Below are positions 17,471 through 26,440 of a DNA stretch of 64,000 nt, one piece after another. Under the pieces are notes generated by a model. That model was not told the origin of the DNA, searched no databases, and worked only from the letters and a program-made list of their open reading frames with translations. Made by a program: the position numbers and the translations under genes. Origin of the DNA: B10-G9 sp963712165. Lineage in GTDB: Bacteria; Chloroflexota; Anaerolineae; Anaerolineales; UBA11858. The stretch is taken from contig CAVQGY010000003.1 in assembly GCA_963712165.1 (NCBI GenBank), positions 124,001 through 188,000 of the forward strand, given 5' to 3'. Within the stretch, counting starts at the first letter, position 1, and each line of letters starts with the position of its first letter.

Positions 17471-18271
17471 TCAATCTCCTGATCCGAATACGCTGGATAT
17501 CCGGTTGAAAAAACCGCTGCCTTTGTCCAGGTCCATCAAGGGCACTTCCTCACCAAGGATCCGTTTGGCGATATTCCTGTAAGCTTGACCAGCCAAACTT
17601 TTTCCATCCAGGGCAATGGGGATTCCCTTGTTCGTGCTTATGATCACGTTCTTATCTTCAGGTACGATGCCTATAAGTTGTATGGCAAGTAAATCAACCA
17701 CATCGTCAGAAGAAAGCATATTATTCTGGCGAACCATCTCGGGGTTGAGGCGGTTGATCAACAGCTTGGGTGTGCCTTTTTCTTCGGCTTCAACAATACC
17801 GATAATGCGGTCCGCATCTCTGACAGCTGATACTTCTGGATTTGTGACCACAATGACCTGGTCAGCCGGGGCGATGGCATTTTTGAAACCCCGCTCGATT
17901 CCAGCAGGGGAGTCGATCAGGATCCAGTCCAGGTCCGGGCGCAGTTCGTCACAGATCCGGATCATATCTGATGGGGAAACGGCAGTTTTGTCGCGGGTCT
18001 GGGCGGAGGGTATCAGGTACAGATCAGGAATATGTTTATCCTTGATCATGGCCTGGCTGAGGCGGCATCGTCCTTCCACCGCATCCACCAGGTCGTACAC
18101 GATCCTGTTTTCCAATCCCATAACCACATCCAAGTTCCGCAGCCCAATATCCGCGTCTATACAGGCAACCCGCTGGCCGCTATTGGCCAGAGCGGCGCCG
18201 ATATTGGCTGTGGCGGTCGTTTTGCCAACGCCGCCCTTTCCTGAAGTGATGGTAATGACTATTGCGCTCAT
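17471..18271 (-). CDS. minD: Septum-site determining ATPase MinD
   Basis: 266 residues. Deviant Walker A KGGVGKTT is at about residues 11-18. Switch segments are DADIGLRNLD and LIDSPAGIERGF. The C-terminal amphipathic membrane-targeting helix lies in GSGFFNRISSVFG. MinD binds the membrane in its ATP form and recruits MinC and MinE. It sits between minC and minE in the usual order. Confidence 0.96.
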   Translation of the reverse strand: MSAIVITITSGKGGVGKTTATANIGAALANSGQRVACIDADIGLRNLDVVMGLENRIVYDLVDAVEGRCRLSQAMIKDKHIPDLYLIPSAQTRDKTAVSPSDMIRICDELRPDLDWILIDSPAGIERGFKNAIAPADQVIVVTNPEVSAVRDADRIIGIVEAEEKGTPKLLINRLNPEMVRQNNMLSSDDVVDLLAIQLIGIVPEDKNVIISTNKGIPIALDGKSLAGQAYRNIAKRILGEEVPLMDLDKGSGFFNRISSVFGSGD

Positions 18272-18292
18272 AAATAGGTTCCTATCTATCGA

Positions 18293-18970
18293 TTATGCTC
18301 CTGCCTTCCAGTCCCGGGCGGTTACCTGATCCCCATCCAGAAAAGCGATCTCTGGTTTCGGTTTCCCCTTGCGGGGAGGTGATACGCTGATTTTGTCAGC
18401 GATGCGCAGTTGTGTGGGAGATAGATCCAGGGCACAGACCACGGCTTCTTCATCTCCACCGGCACCGGCATGAACTACTCCCAGCAACCTCCCCCAGACG
18501 ATAATATTGCCCCCGGCGATCAGTTCAGCGCCGGGATTGACATCCCCCAGCACCACAATATGCCCAGAATGACTCACTTTGTGACCGGAGCGCAGTGTAC
18601 GTTCAAGATAAACAGCTTCTTCCCCATCCAATGAGGAGTCGATCGAGGATGTTTCAACCTGATGGGAGGACTGGTCGATCTTGATCTCAAATCCCAAATC
18701 CTGGGAAGCCCTTTCAGTCACCAGCGATGAGCTCAAAATAGCCTTGAGTTTGATCTCATAGTCGTCAAGCTCCCCTCGTAAATGGGAAAGCTGGGGAGAT
18801 TTCAGGGATCGTTCACCGACATCCAGGACCAGTTTCGCTCCCTTGAAGAATGCCTGGTTGGCATCGATATGAGAGATCAACTCTCTGACTTTCTGCTCCC
18901 ACTCCCCATCTTTTATCTCGATCAGAAGGCCATTTTTAATGCCTTTGACCTCGATTTTCCCATCTTCCAT
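18293..18970 (-). CDS. minC: Septum-site determining protein MinC
   Basis: 225 residues from the ATG at 18970, which has a GGAGAA ribosome binding site. A longer open frame upstream would overlap the mrdA coding end and is rejected. The N-terminal about 100 residues form the FtsZ-antagonising domain (EVKGIKNGLLIEI...). The C-terminal part is the right-handed beta-helix with the MinC signature (LERTLRSGHKVSHSGHIVVLGDVNPGAELIAGGNIIVWGRLLG). It inhibits FtsZ ring assembly together with MinD. The cluster is mreBCD-mrdA-minCDE-rodA. Confidence 0.93.
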   Translation of the reverse strand: MEDGKIEVKGIKNGLLIEIKDGEWEQKVRELISHIDANQAFFKGAKLVLDVGERSLKSPQLSHLRGELDDYEIKLKAILSSSLVTERASQDLGFEIKIDQSSHQVETSSIDSSLDGEEAVYLERTLRSGHKVSHSGHIVVLGDVNPGAELIAGGNIIVWGRLLGVVHAGAGGDEEAVVCALDLSPTQLRIADKISVSPPRKGKPKPEIAFLDGDQVTARDWKAGA

Positions 18971-19040
18971 AAGGTATTCTCCAACATTTAAAAGCAGTGA
19001 AATAGCCTTTAAATGATCCCTAAAATTATAGCATGAGAAC

Positions 19041-21149
19041 TCAGTGAAGACTTGCCCGGCTGTCGATGGTCTTGAGTTCGAAGTAGGCTTCAATGGTACG
19101 GCGGACAATCGGTCCGGCCACGCTGGCGCCTTCACCGCCGTTATAGGCGAAAGCGATCACGGCGATTTCAGGATTGTCATAAGGGGCGTAGGCGACTGTC
19201 CAGGCATGGGAGGGCCAGCTGCCGGGGATGCAGAGGCCTTTTTCATTGGCAAAGGTGTCACAATACTCAGCTGTGCCCGTTTTTCCTGCCGCAGCTATGC
19301 TGGTATTTTCAAAGGTTTCTTCGAGGGTACCCTGGGTTACTGCGGCCCGCATACCTTCCTGGATCTTAGCGACTACCCAGGGTTCTACAGTAGTAGTCTC
19401 ACCTGTCAGCTTGGCTTCACAGCCGCCTGCGCTGGTGGGGTTGGAGTAGATTTCAATTACGGGGTCGGTTGTGATATCCCATTTCATCACCGGCTCAAAA
19501 GGCACGATCACTTCGCCTTCCGCATTGGTGATCGTTTCGATGAGCGTGGGCTGCATCAGTTTGCCATCGTTGGCGATCGTGGCAGCAGAGATCAGAATTT
19601 GGAGTGGTGTTGCGGTTACAAAACCCTGGCCAACACTGGTGATGTAGGTATCTCCCGTAGACCAGTTCTCCCCGTGGGCAATGCGTTTCCATTTAGGATC
19701 TGGAATGATGCCGTCTGCTTCATCCGGTACCTCGACACCCAGGAAGTCACCATATCCCAATGCCCGGGCGTAAGTACCCAGACGGCAAATGCCCAGGCCT
19801 TCCGGAACTTCTCCTGGAATTCCTGTGCCCAGTTCCTCAGCATCGCCGCCGCCAAGCTGATAGAAATAAACATTACTGGAATTGGAGATACCCCCAATGA
19901 AGTCCAGCTCTCCAAAACCAAACTCATTCCAGTCCACATAGGTTTTGCTATTACCGGGATCGTTGGGAGTATATTTATTGGCCAGCTGGATTTCGGGAGG
20001 TGTGGTGATGACCTGGTCTGGAGTAACGATACCCTCGTTGAGAGCTCCCAGGGCCGTGGTGAGTTTGAATACTGAGCCTGCGGGCAGCTCGGCACCAGCC
20101 GCCAGGTTGAGCAGGGGATTGCGGACATCTGCGTTGAGCTGCTCATAATAATATGCAGGTATGATCCTGGCCATGCGGTTGTTCTCATAGGTAGGGTAGG
20201 ACACCATGGCCAGGATTTCCCCTGTCCGGGGGTTGATGGCTATGACTGCCCCACTGGTAATGCGCAGCTCCCCAAAATAGGCGTTCCAGTCCCCTAATTC
20301 ATCCAGGAGAATGGCTTCAGCAGCTAGCTGCAGGCGGGTATCCAGGGTGGTGTAAATATTCTGGCCCGGCAGGGAGGGGATCACCGGTACTGCATCGCGT
20401 ATGATCTGCCCACCGACATCTACCTCAACCAGGCGTTTGCCTGGTTTTCCGGACAGAATGGATTCAAAATACCGCTCCAATCCGGCGTATCCGATCTTGT
20501 CGCGATTGGTCACAAATCCCCTCTCGGAATAATAGCCCTCCTCTATGCTGGATATAGGACCCAGGAAGCCGATAATACTTGCAGTCAAGGATCCGGTCGG
20601 ATAATCCCGAACCGTTTCAATTTCCAGGGATAAGCCAGGCCAGTCCATGGTTTTTTCCTGGATGATCCTGGCCTGGTCCTCCGGGATATTGCAGGCGATC
20701 TTAACATCCAGGTAAGGGGCGCTTTGTTCACCGTATTCAACGATCTGGCTGATACCGTGATCAGAAACACAAGGCACAAAAGGGTTTTCCGGACTGATCT
20801 CACTCCGAGAAATAGGAACATCTATGTATTCCGACAGGGAGCGGATGATATTCTGGATCGATCCTTCATCATCAGGCAGATCAGCGGCCTTCACTACTAC
20901 ATTGTAGGAAGCGACATTGCGGGCGAGGACGATGCCATTGCGGTCGAAGATGACACCCCGGGTGGGAGCAAGGCTGATCTGCCGGAGACGGTTTTCAAGA
21001 GCTTGAGCAATATAAATCTCTCCGTTGAGGATCTGGATCGTAAATAGCCTGAATAGGAAGACAAGAAAAACCACGCCGACTATACCTGCAAAGGAAAGGA
21101 TCCGGCCCGTAGTAATTTTATTATGAGAAGAAACTGGCGAATTAAACAT
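19041..21149 (-). CDS. mrdA: Penicillin-binding protein 2 (class B transpeptidase, elongasome)
   Basis: 702 residues from the ATG at 21149, with AGGAAC before it and an 8-base overlap with the end of mreD. There is one N-terminal membrane helix, then the PBP dimerisation region (PTRGVIFDRNGIVLARN). The transpeptidase domain has SVFK (active Ser about 358), a SSN motif (ISNSSNVYFYQ) and KTGTAEYC (about 622). It cross-links peptidoglycan during lateral growth with RodA and the MreB scaffold, both encoded here. The length is at the upper end for PBP2, with extra loops. Confidence 0.93.
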   Translation of the reverse strand: MFNSPVSSHNKITTGRILSFAGIVGVVFLVFLFRLFTIQILNGEIYIAQALENRLRQISLAPTRGVIFDRNGIVLARNVASYNVVVKAADLPDDEGSIQNIIRSLSEYIDVPISRSEISPENPFVPCVSDHGISQIVEYGEQSAPYLDVKIACNIPEDQARIIQEKTMDWPGLSLEIETVRDYPTGSLTASIIGFLGPISSIEEGYYSERGFVTNRDKIGYAGLERYFESILSGKPGKRLVEVDVGGQIIRDAVPVIPSLPGQNIYTTLDTRLQLAAEAILLDELGDWNAYFGELRITSGAVIAINPRTGEILAMVSYPTYENNRMARIIPAYYYEQLNADVRNPLLNLAAGAELPAGSVFKLTTALGALNEGIVTPDQVITTPPEIQLANKYTPNDPGNSKTYVDWNEFGFGELDFIGGISNSSNVYFYQLGGGDAEELGTGIPGEVPEGLGICRLGTYARALGYGDFLGVEVPDEADGIIPDPKWKRIAHGENWSTGDTYITSVGQGFVTATPLQILISAATIANDGKLMQPTLIETITNAEGEVIVPFEPVMKWDITTDPVIEIYSNPTSAGGCEAKLTGETTTVEPWVVAKIQEGMRAAVTQGTLEETFENTSIAAAGKTGTAEYCDTFANEKGLCIPGSWPSHAWTVAYAPYDNPEIAVIAFAYNGGEGASVAGPIVRRTIEAYFELKTIDSRASLH

Positions 21150-21642
21150 TTTGTTCCTGTGGGGTGAGCTGGTCAAGCACATCCCTGGTGAGAACGAATA
21201 TGGGCAGGGATAACATAAAATTGAGAATGATACTGGGCAACGTGATCACCCTTAGAACAGTGATTAAATCCAGGTTGGCGCCCTGTAGAAATAAGGCCAT
21301 ATAGGATAATCCGTGGGAAATGAAGGTCCCAACCAGCACCACCAATAACTGCATCAGGAAAGTATAACGCCAGATCCTCTTCCGCAGGGCCAGTCCCAAC
21401 GCAGTTGCTAACAAGTAGCTGGCTGTATAGATGCCGAAGGGAAGCCCGGATATAGAATCGATCAACAGGCCTCCGATTATACTCCACTGCCAGGTTATCT
21501 TGACCCTTTTTTCCAGTGAAATCCCTGCCAGAAGGACCAGCATTAGATCGGCCACACCTTGATTTAAGGGCAGGCGACTTACGACTGCAGATTGCAGAAT
21601 GGAAATAAAAGCCAGGATGGGGATGCTCAGTATCACAGACAT
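21142..21642 (-). CDS. mreD: Rod shape-determining protein MreD
   Basis: 166 residues with five to six predicted membrane helices. It is weakly conserved in sequence, but its position between mreC and mrdA, its length and its hydrophobic pattern (LPLNQGVADLMLVLLAGISL, WSIIGGLLIDSISGLPFG) fit MreD. It is a component of the MreBCD complex. Confidence 0.88.
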   Translation of the reverse strand: MSVILSIPILAFISILQSAVVSRLPLNQGVADLMLVLLAGISLEKRVKITWQWSIIGGLLIDSISGLPFGIYTASYLLATALGLALRKRIWRYTFLMQLLVVLVGTFISHGLSYMALFLQGANLDLITVLRVITLPSIILNFMLSLPIFVLTRDVLDQLTPQEQNV

Positions 21643-21659
21643 AAGGGATTGGGTTGTGT

Positions 21660-22508
21660 TTAAGGTGTGCCGGCTTCCGGTAGCAGAGGGCTGAAATCCA
21701 CTGGCTCGAAATTAGTGATAACCAGCACTATCGATAAATCAGTAAAATCAGTCACCGGTTGCACCGAGGCGGACTGGAAGAGGGCATTTTCTCTACTGCG
21801 GACGCTAGTAATCTGGCCGACGATGATATTGGCCGGGAAGTTACCTCCCAGTCCTGAGGTCAGGATCAGATTTCCGGGATTTACATCTGCATCCTGGGGG
21901 ATCTGTTCGATAGTGATGTCTCCGGTGATTGAACCAGTCAAGACGGCAGCGGACCGAGAAGGTTCCACCCTGACGTTGATGCGTGTGATCGGATCTGTGA
22001 TTAGGCTTACCTTGGCTGCACCAGCTGTCACCTGGACTATCCTTCCTGCCAATCCATTTTGAGTGACGACTGGCATACCCCTGCGCAGTCCATCATCCGC
22101 CCCTCGATTGATGATGATGTAGTTCAGGAAAGGGCTGGGATCCCTGCCGATGATCGAAGCGCCAATATATTGATGTTCTGGGTTGGCACGGGCAAATTCG
22201 AGGAGTGCGGAAAGGATCTTGAATTCAACCAGCTGTTGCTGCAGCTCCACGATCTGGGCTTGCATGCGGGCGTTTTCGGCTTCCAGTGCAGTGTTCTGCT
22301 GGCGGATCGTCTGGATATCCTGTGATGCAGAAAGGAAGTTTTCCATATTCTCATACTGGCGGGATACCCAGCTCTGGACGGCGTTCATGGGAGTAGATAC
22401 CCAGCGGGAAAGGCTCGTGAAAGTCCCGCTAAGTGCCAAGACCAGGATGCCGATGGCTGCCAGGCTGATTGCGATAATGCGTAAGGACTGCGGAAAACGA
22501 TTATTCAT
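21660..22508 (-). CDS. mreC: Rod shape-determining protein MreC
   Basis: 282 residues: an N-terminal membrane helix, a coiled-coil segment (IRQQNTALEAENARMQAQIVELQQQL) and a beta-rich extracellular part with the typical IIGRDPSPFLNYIIINRGADDGLRRGMPV and GLAGRIVQV motifs. It links MreB filaments to the PBP2/RodA synthase. The stop is 17 bases before the mreD start. Confidence 0.94.
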   Translation of the reverse strand: MNNRFPQSLRIIAISLAAIGILVLALSGTFTSLSRWVSTPMNAVQSWVSRQYENMENFLSASQDIQTIRQQNTALEAENARMQAQIVELQQQLVEFKILSALLEFARANPEHQYIGASIIGRDPSPFLNYIIINRGADDGLRRGMPVVTQNGLAGRIVQVTAGAAKVSLITDPITRINVRVEPSRSAAVLTGSITGDITIEQIPQDADVNPGNLILTSGLGGNFPANIIVGQITSVRSRENALFQSASVQPVTDFTDLSIVLVITNFEPVDFSPLLPEAGTP

Positions 22509-22604
22509 AAAAAGAGGGGGTTTGATCTGCCGTATCCCGTTTGAGTGAGATCATGCTGAACCAGGAATGGTGGCGGATACGGCTGGATGTGTGCTGTTAG
22601 TGGA

Positions 22605-23672
22605 TTATTCCCTTGGGGCGCTTTTGCGCTCCAGGCCGACAAACAAGCCCTTCCATTTGTCGATATCTTCCAGGGCGACGCCTGCACCCCGGGCAACACA
22701 GCTGATAGGGTCTTCCGCTAGCCAGGCGTTGATCTGGAGTTCCTCGGTCAACCGCTGATCCAATCCCTGGAGCAGTGATCCACCCCCCGCGAGACAGACT
22801 CCATTGTCCATTAGATCGGAAAGGATTTCCGGTGGAGTTTCATCCAACGCATCCCGGATCGTGTCAATGATCGTCTGGACAGAATCAGAGATAGCGTCCC
22901 GGAGTTCAATGGAAGAGATCTCAATAGAATCTGGAAGTCCGGTCACCAGGTTCCTGCCCCGCAGGGTCATGGTTTTTTCTTCAGGGAGGGGGAAAGCAGA
23001 ACCTATAGTGATCTTGGCTTCCTCGGCCAATCTCTGGCCAATGAGGATGTTGTATTTGTTGCGAATATACTGGATGATATCTTCATCCAGTTCATCACCT
23101 GCAACGCGCAGGGAGCGAGAAGAAACCACTCCGCCCATAGTCATGATTGCGACCTCAGAAGTACCGCCGCCGATATCAACGATCATATTGCCGCCAACAT
23201 CGTCGATAGGCAGGCCGGCGCCCAGGGCAGCCGCGACGGGCTCTTCGATCAAATAGGTCTTTCTGGACCCGGCGGCCATAGCTGCGTCATAAACCGCCCG
23301 TTTTTCAACCTCGGTTACACCGGCGGGGATGCCGATAACTACCCGCGGTCGAGGGACCGGGACGATGCTCTGCTGATGGGCCCGGGCAATAAAGTACTCC
23401 AGCATGGCCTGGGTGATCTCAAATTCAGAGATCACGCCGTCTCGCAATGGGCGGATGGTAATGATATCTGCCGGTGTCCGACCGATCATTTCCTTTGCCG
23501 CTGCCCCGATGGCAATCGGCTCGCGGGTCCGTTTGTTGATCGCTACCCAGGATGGTTCATGGATGACGATGCCCTTGCCCTTGACGTGAACCAGCGTATT
23601 TGCAGTACCTAGATCTATGCCGATATCGAGTGAGAAATATCCCAACAACCAATCGAAGGGAGAAAATGCCAC
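22605..23672 (-). CDS. mreB: Actin-like rod shape protein MreB
   Basis: 355 residues of the actin/Hsp70 ATPase fold: phosphate-1 loop GIDLGTANTLVHVKGKG, then RPLRDGVI, phosphate-2 MIVDIGGGTSEVAI and an adenosine motif with LAGGGSLL. It starts at a GTG (23670-23672) preceded by AAGGAG. It polymerises on the membrane and directs elongation. It is the first gene of the - strand morphogenesis cluster. Confidence 0.97.
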   Translation of the reverse strand: MAFSPFDWLLGYFSLDIGIDLGTANTLVHVKGKGIVIHEPSWVAINKRTREPIAIGAAAKEMIGRTPADIITIRPLRDGVISEFEITQAMLEYFIARAHQQSIVPVPRPRVVIGIPAGVTEVEKRAVYDAAMAAGSRKTYLIEEPVAAALGAGLPIDDVGGNMIVDIGGGTSEVAIMTMGGVVSSRSLRVAGDELDEDIIQYIRNKYNILIGQRLAEEAKITIGSAFPLPEEKTMTLRGRNLVTGLPDSIEISSIELRDAISDSVQTIIDTIRDALDETPPEILSDLMDNGVCLAGGGSLLQGLDQRLTEELQINAWLAEDPISCVARGAGVALEDIDKWKGLFVGLERKSAPRE

Positions 23673-23699
23673 TGCCTACTCCTTTTTTCTAACAGCTAG

Positions 23700-23705
23700 A
23701 TTATA
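23700..23705 (-). promoter_or_regulatory. Extended -10 promoter candidate for mreB
   Basis: On the - strand the sequence reads TGGTATAAT, an extended -10 element. A start about 7 bases downstream would leave a leader of roughly 20 bases carrying the ribosome binding site. The matching -35 region is poor, as is common with extended -10 promoters. Confidence 0.5.
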
Positions 23706-23840
23706 CCAGCTTTGAGGAGGTCTGTACTCATCTGGAAATTGGCCGAAAACTCCCCTTTACCCCGGGATTTCTAAGCCTTTCTGTGTATTCTGATAGGGAT
23801 TATTTCAGGCTGCACTCCCTCAATTAAATGAATAACCCTC

Positions 23841-23869
23841 TTGAATTCCTTCTTGGGTTTCTATATAGT
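23841..23869 (+). promoter_or_regulatory. Promoter candidate for the lamin-tail lipoprotein gene
   Basis: TTGAAT, a 17-base spacer, then TATAGT (23864-23869), 60 bases before the ATG. It lies in the divergent 256-base gap between mreB and this gene. Confidence 0.45.
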
Positions 23870-23928
23870 CAAAAGGACACTTTAAGTCTATTCTGGACTG
23901 GTTTAAACTGGATTATTGGGGGAAAAAT

Positions 23929-26370
23929 ATGAAAAGGTTAGGGGGAAAAAATGGTTTAATTCCGATATTATTCTGCTTCCTGATCACAATTGGTTTGTTT
24001 GGCGGGGGCTGTGGGAGATTACCCTCAAAACTCGTTATTTGTGAGATCCAGGGAACGGGTCTGGAATCTCCCTATCTGGATCAGGAAGTTATCACTAGCG
24101 GAATTGTCATCGCAGATTTGGGGGGTTACGAACCAGGGGGATTTTTCCTTGTGGATGAAAGCTGCCCCCTGGATGGTGAGGCTTCCCAGGGCTTATTTAT
24201 CTCGTTTGATGTGGGAGGTGACCTGGTCGATCAGGGGGACGAGATCCAGATCCAGGGCACAGTCCGGGAATATGCCGGTGAAACAAGGCTGGAAGCTGAC
24301 CTGGCAGGTTTTAAAATCATCAGTTTGGGGAATCCTCTACCAACCCCGGTCGATCTGGCGGATTATCTCATTCCCCCCCTGGCTATTGGGTATGAAGGGT
24401 GGGAGGGCCAGCTTGTAAGCCTTTCCCAGGCTGGTTTGTTGAATCAAGAGGATGATCCAGGCCAGTTCAAGGTGGTTCCTGTCATTCCGACAGATCCATT
24501 TCTCCAGTTGGTCTGTTTCCAGGAAGATTCATTTTCCTTGACCCTCAAAGGGCATTTCCTGGACTTCAGCTCGGGTTCTCTGGAACCGGGGAGTGAACTG
24601 GAATATCTGGTCGGTTTGATACGCCAGGACAAGGATGGATACTACCTGCATCTGATTGAAAAGCCGAGTCTGCGGATTGTCGAACCAAATCCTGATGGCG
24701 GGTATAGCTATCCTGTGAACTCCGCCAGTTTGATTGGAGTCACTCCGACTCTCACGCGCACACCCACGATCACACTCACCATCACACCTTCGAAAACCCC
24801 CATACCATCCCAAACCCCCATACCATCCCAAACCCTGACTTCCAGCCCAACGATCATCCCCACTCCAACGATATATCCGATCTACCTGCTGATCTCAGAA
24901 GTAATGCCCAATCCCTTGGGAGAGGAGCCTGCCGGGGAGTGGATAGAAATCTACAACCCAGTGGGAGGTAAACTAGCCCTGGATGGGATCAAGATCGGCG
25001 ATGAGGTTTCTCCTGCGGGGAAAGAGGGTATGCTTCGTTTTCCGGATGGCTTTTTCATCAATGGGGAGGGGGTAATGGTGATAGCGAATCAGGCCAGAGA
25101 GTTCATTTCTGCGTACGGTTTTCTTCCAGATTTCGAGATGGTCAACAGCGATCCCAGGGTGCCCGACTTGATTCCCTATGCCGGATGGGGAAGGAGTACG
25201 GTCAAGCTTTCCAATGCGGGTGATGAAGTGCTTCTGGTGGATCCCTGGGATCAGGTGCTGGACCTGATTGTATATGGCGCATCGGGAATAGGTGCCTTTT
25301 CACCACCTGTGGCAGAGCCCGGGGAAGGTCATAGTCTGGAAAGATATCCCCCTGAAAGGGATGAGGACCAGGCGGGTGATTGGCGGGAAAGGACTGATCC
25401 TTCACCGGGAAGGCTGGACCGCTCTCCGCCAACCCCAGAATCCACTCCAACCTTTATCCTTTCATTATCTCCAACTAGTAGCCTTACACCATCACCCACA
25501 ATCGCATCTCCAACCTCGAGTACGCCCACGTCCAGCCCGACCTCGTCCTCAACAACAACCGGGACCAATTGGAACACGGCCGCGCCGGTGCCATCGTTGA
25601 CCCCTTCAACAACCCCGGGCCCAACCTCCACAGAGACATTGGTCAGTGGATTAACTGAAACACCCTGGAGAACGATCTCCCCCACACCTTCGGTTTCAAT
25701 CAGCCCAACGATCGAGGGCCCATTCACCAGGACACCAACCCCTGGATCGATCACCATGACTCCATCAGCGACAGAGCTTCCATCGCCCCCGCCATCGGAG
25801 ACATCAACCCCATGGCTGACCTCCACCAGTGGATTTAACCCTTCAGCCACCCCTGATCCTGTGATCATTATCAACGAGATCCACGCCGATCCTGATCCAA
25901 TCCTGGGTGACAGTAATCAGGATGGGAAGGTCAGTTCAGACGATGATGAGTTTTTGGAGTTTGTTAACATCAGCGGTGAGGTTCTGGACATATCGGGTTG
26001 GCAGGTGTTTGATGAGATCCGCCACCGTTATACCTTCCCGGAGGAGACCATCCTCTCACCTGGATGCGGCTTGGTCCTCTTTGGAGGAGGGGAGCCAGGG
26101 GGGGATTTTGGAGGAAGTCAAGTGTTTATTGCTGGCAGCCTGGGATTGAATAACACGGGCGATCTGATCACCCTTCTGGGAAAGGATGGAGTTGGAAGGG
26201 GAGTTGTTAGGTATGGTTCAGAAGGGAATCATGACCAGTCCCTGACCAGGGATCCGGATCTTTACGGTTCGCTGCCGTTAGTCCTGCACAGTCAGGTGCC
26301 AGGTGCTGGGTCGGCGCTGTTTTCTCCCGGGACCAGAATCGATGGGACTGTGTTTGGGAGCTGCCCTTAA
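23929..26370 (+). CDS. Large lipoprotein with OB-fold-like N-domain and two lamin-tail domains on Pro/Thr/Ser stalks
   Basis: 813 residues. A signal with lipobox GGGC (Cys about 28) anchors it. Residues about 35-135 resemble the OB-like module that precedes extracellular nucleases (EVITSGIVIADLGGYEPGGFFLVDE...GDEIQIQGTVREYAG). Residues about 320-460 and about 643-800 are two lamin-tail (LTD) domains: LLISEVMPNP...EWIEIYNP, and IIINEIHADP...EFLEFVNISGEVLDISGW. They are separated by long low-complexity P/T/S linkers (about 265-318 and 500-640). LTDs are often attached to exported nucleases and phosphatases, but no catalytic domain is visible here. It is probably a cell-surface adhesin or nucleic-acid-binding protein (inference). 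Confidence 0.75.
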   Translation: MKRLGGKNGLIPILFCFLITIGLFGGGCGRLPSKLVICEIQGTGLESPYLDQEVITSGIVIADLGGYEPGGFFLVDESCPLDGEASQGLFISFDVGGDLVDQGDEIQIQGTVREYAGETRLEADLAGFKIISLGNPLPTPVDLADYLIPPLAIGYEGWEGQLVSLSQAGLLNQEDDPGQFKVVPVIPTDPFLQLVCFQEDSFSLTLKGHFLDFSSGSLEPGSELEYLVGLIRQDKDGYYLHLIEKPSLRIVEPNPDGGYSYPVNSASLIGVTPTLTRTPTITLTITPSKTPIPSQTPIPSQTLTSSPTIIPTPTIYPIYLLISEVMPNPLGEEPAGEWIEIYNPVGGKLALDGIKIGDEVSPAGKEGMLRFPDGFFINGEGVMVIANQAREFISAYGFLPDFEMVNSDPRVPDLIPYAGWGRSTVKLSNAGDEVLLVDPWDQVLDLIVYGASGIGAFSPPVAEPGEGHSLERYPPERDEDQAGDWRERTDPSPGRLDRSPPTPESTPTFILSLSPTSSLTPSPTIASPTSSTPTSSPTSSSTTTGTNWNTAAPVPSLTPSTTPGPTSTETLVSGLTETPWRTISPTPSVSISPTIEGPFTRTPTPGSITMTPSATELPSPPPSETSTPWLTSTSGFNPSATPDPVIIINEIHADPDPILGDSNQDGKVSSDDDEFLEFVNISGEVLDISGWQVFDEIRHRYTFPEETILSPGCGLVLFGGGEPGGDFGGSQVFIAGSLGLNNTGDLITLLGKDGVGRGVVRYGSEGNHDQSLTRDPDLYGSLPLVLHSQVPGAGSALFSPGTRIDGTVFGSCP

Positions 26371-26375
26371 ATGGA

Positions 26376-26401
26376 AGAGCCGCCCCAAGAGGTGCGGCTC
26401 T
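26376..26401. terminator. Hairpin between convergent genes
   Basis: AGAGCCGC and GCGGCTCT pair around a 10-base loop, just after the stop of the + strand lipoprotein gene and before the lexA stop. There is no clear T run on either strand, so it is at best a weak bidirectional terminator. Confidence 0.4.
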
Positions 26402-26440
26402 AGATGAGGAGGGTGAAGCGTTCCCTCTTAATCCCGCTGA

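Noticed and set aside
18971..19135. A 55-codon N-terminal extension of MinC
   Set aside because: It would overlap the end of mrdA and lacks a ribosome binding site; the ATG at 18970 has GGAGAA and matches the MinC N-terminus.
19044..20075. A 343-codon open frame on the + strand opposite mrdA
   Set aside because: It lies wholly antisense to a clear PBP2 gene, has no ribosome binding site or recognisable domain, and arises from the codon composition of the real gene.
25329..25874. A 181-codon Val/Gly-rich open frame on the - strand
   Set aside because: It mirrors the low-complexity Pro/Thr/Ser linker of the lamin-tail lipoprotein; the composition is an artefact.
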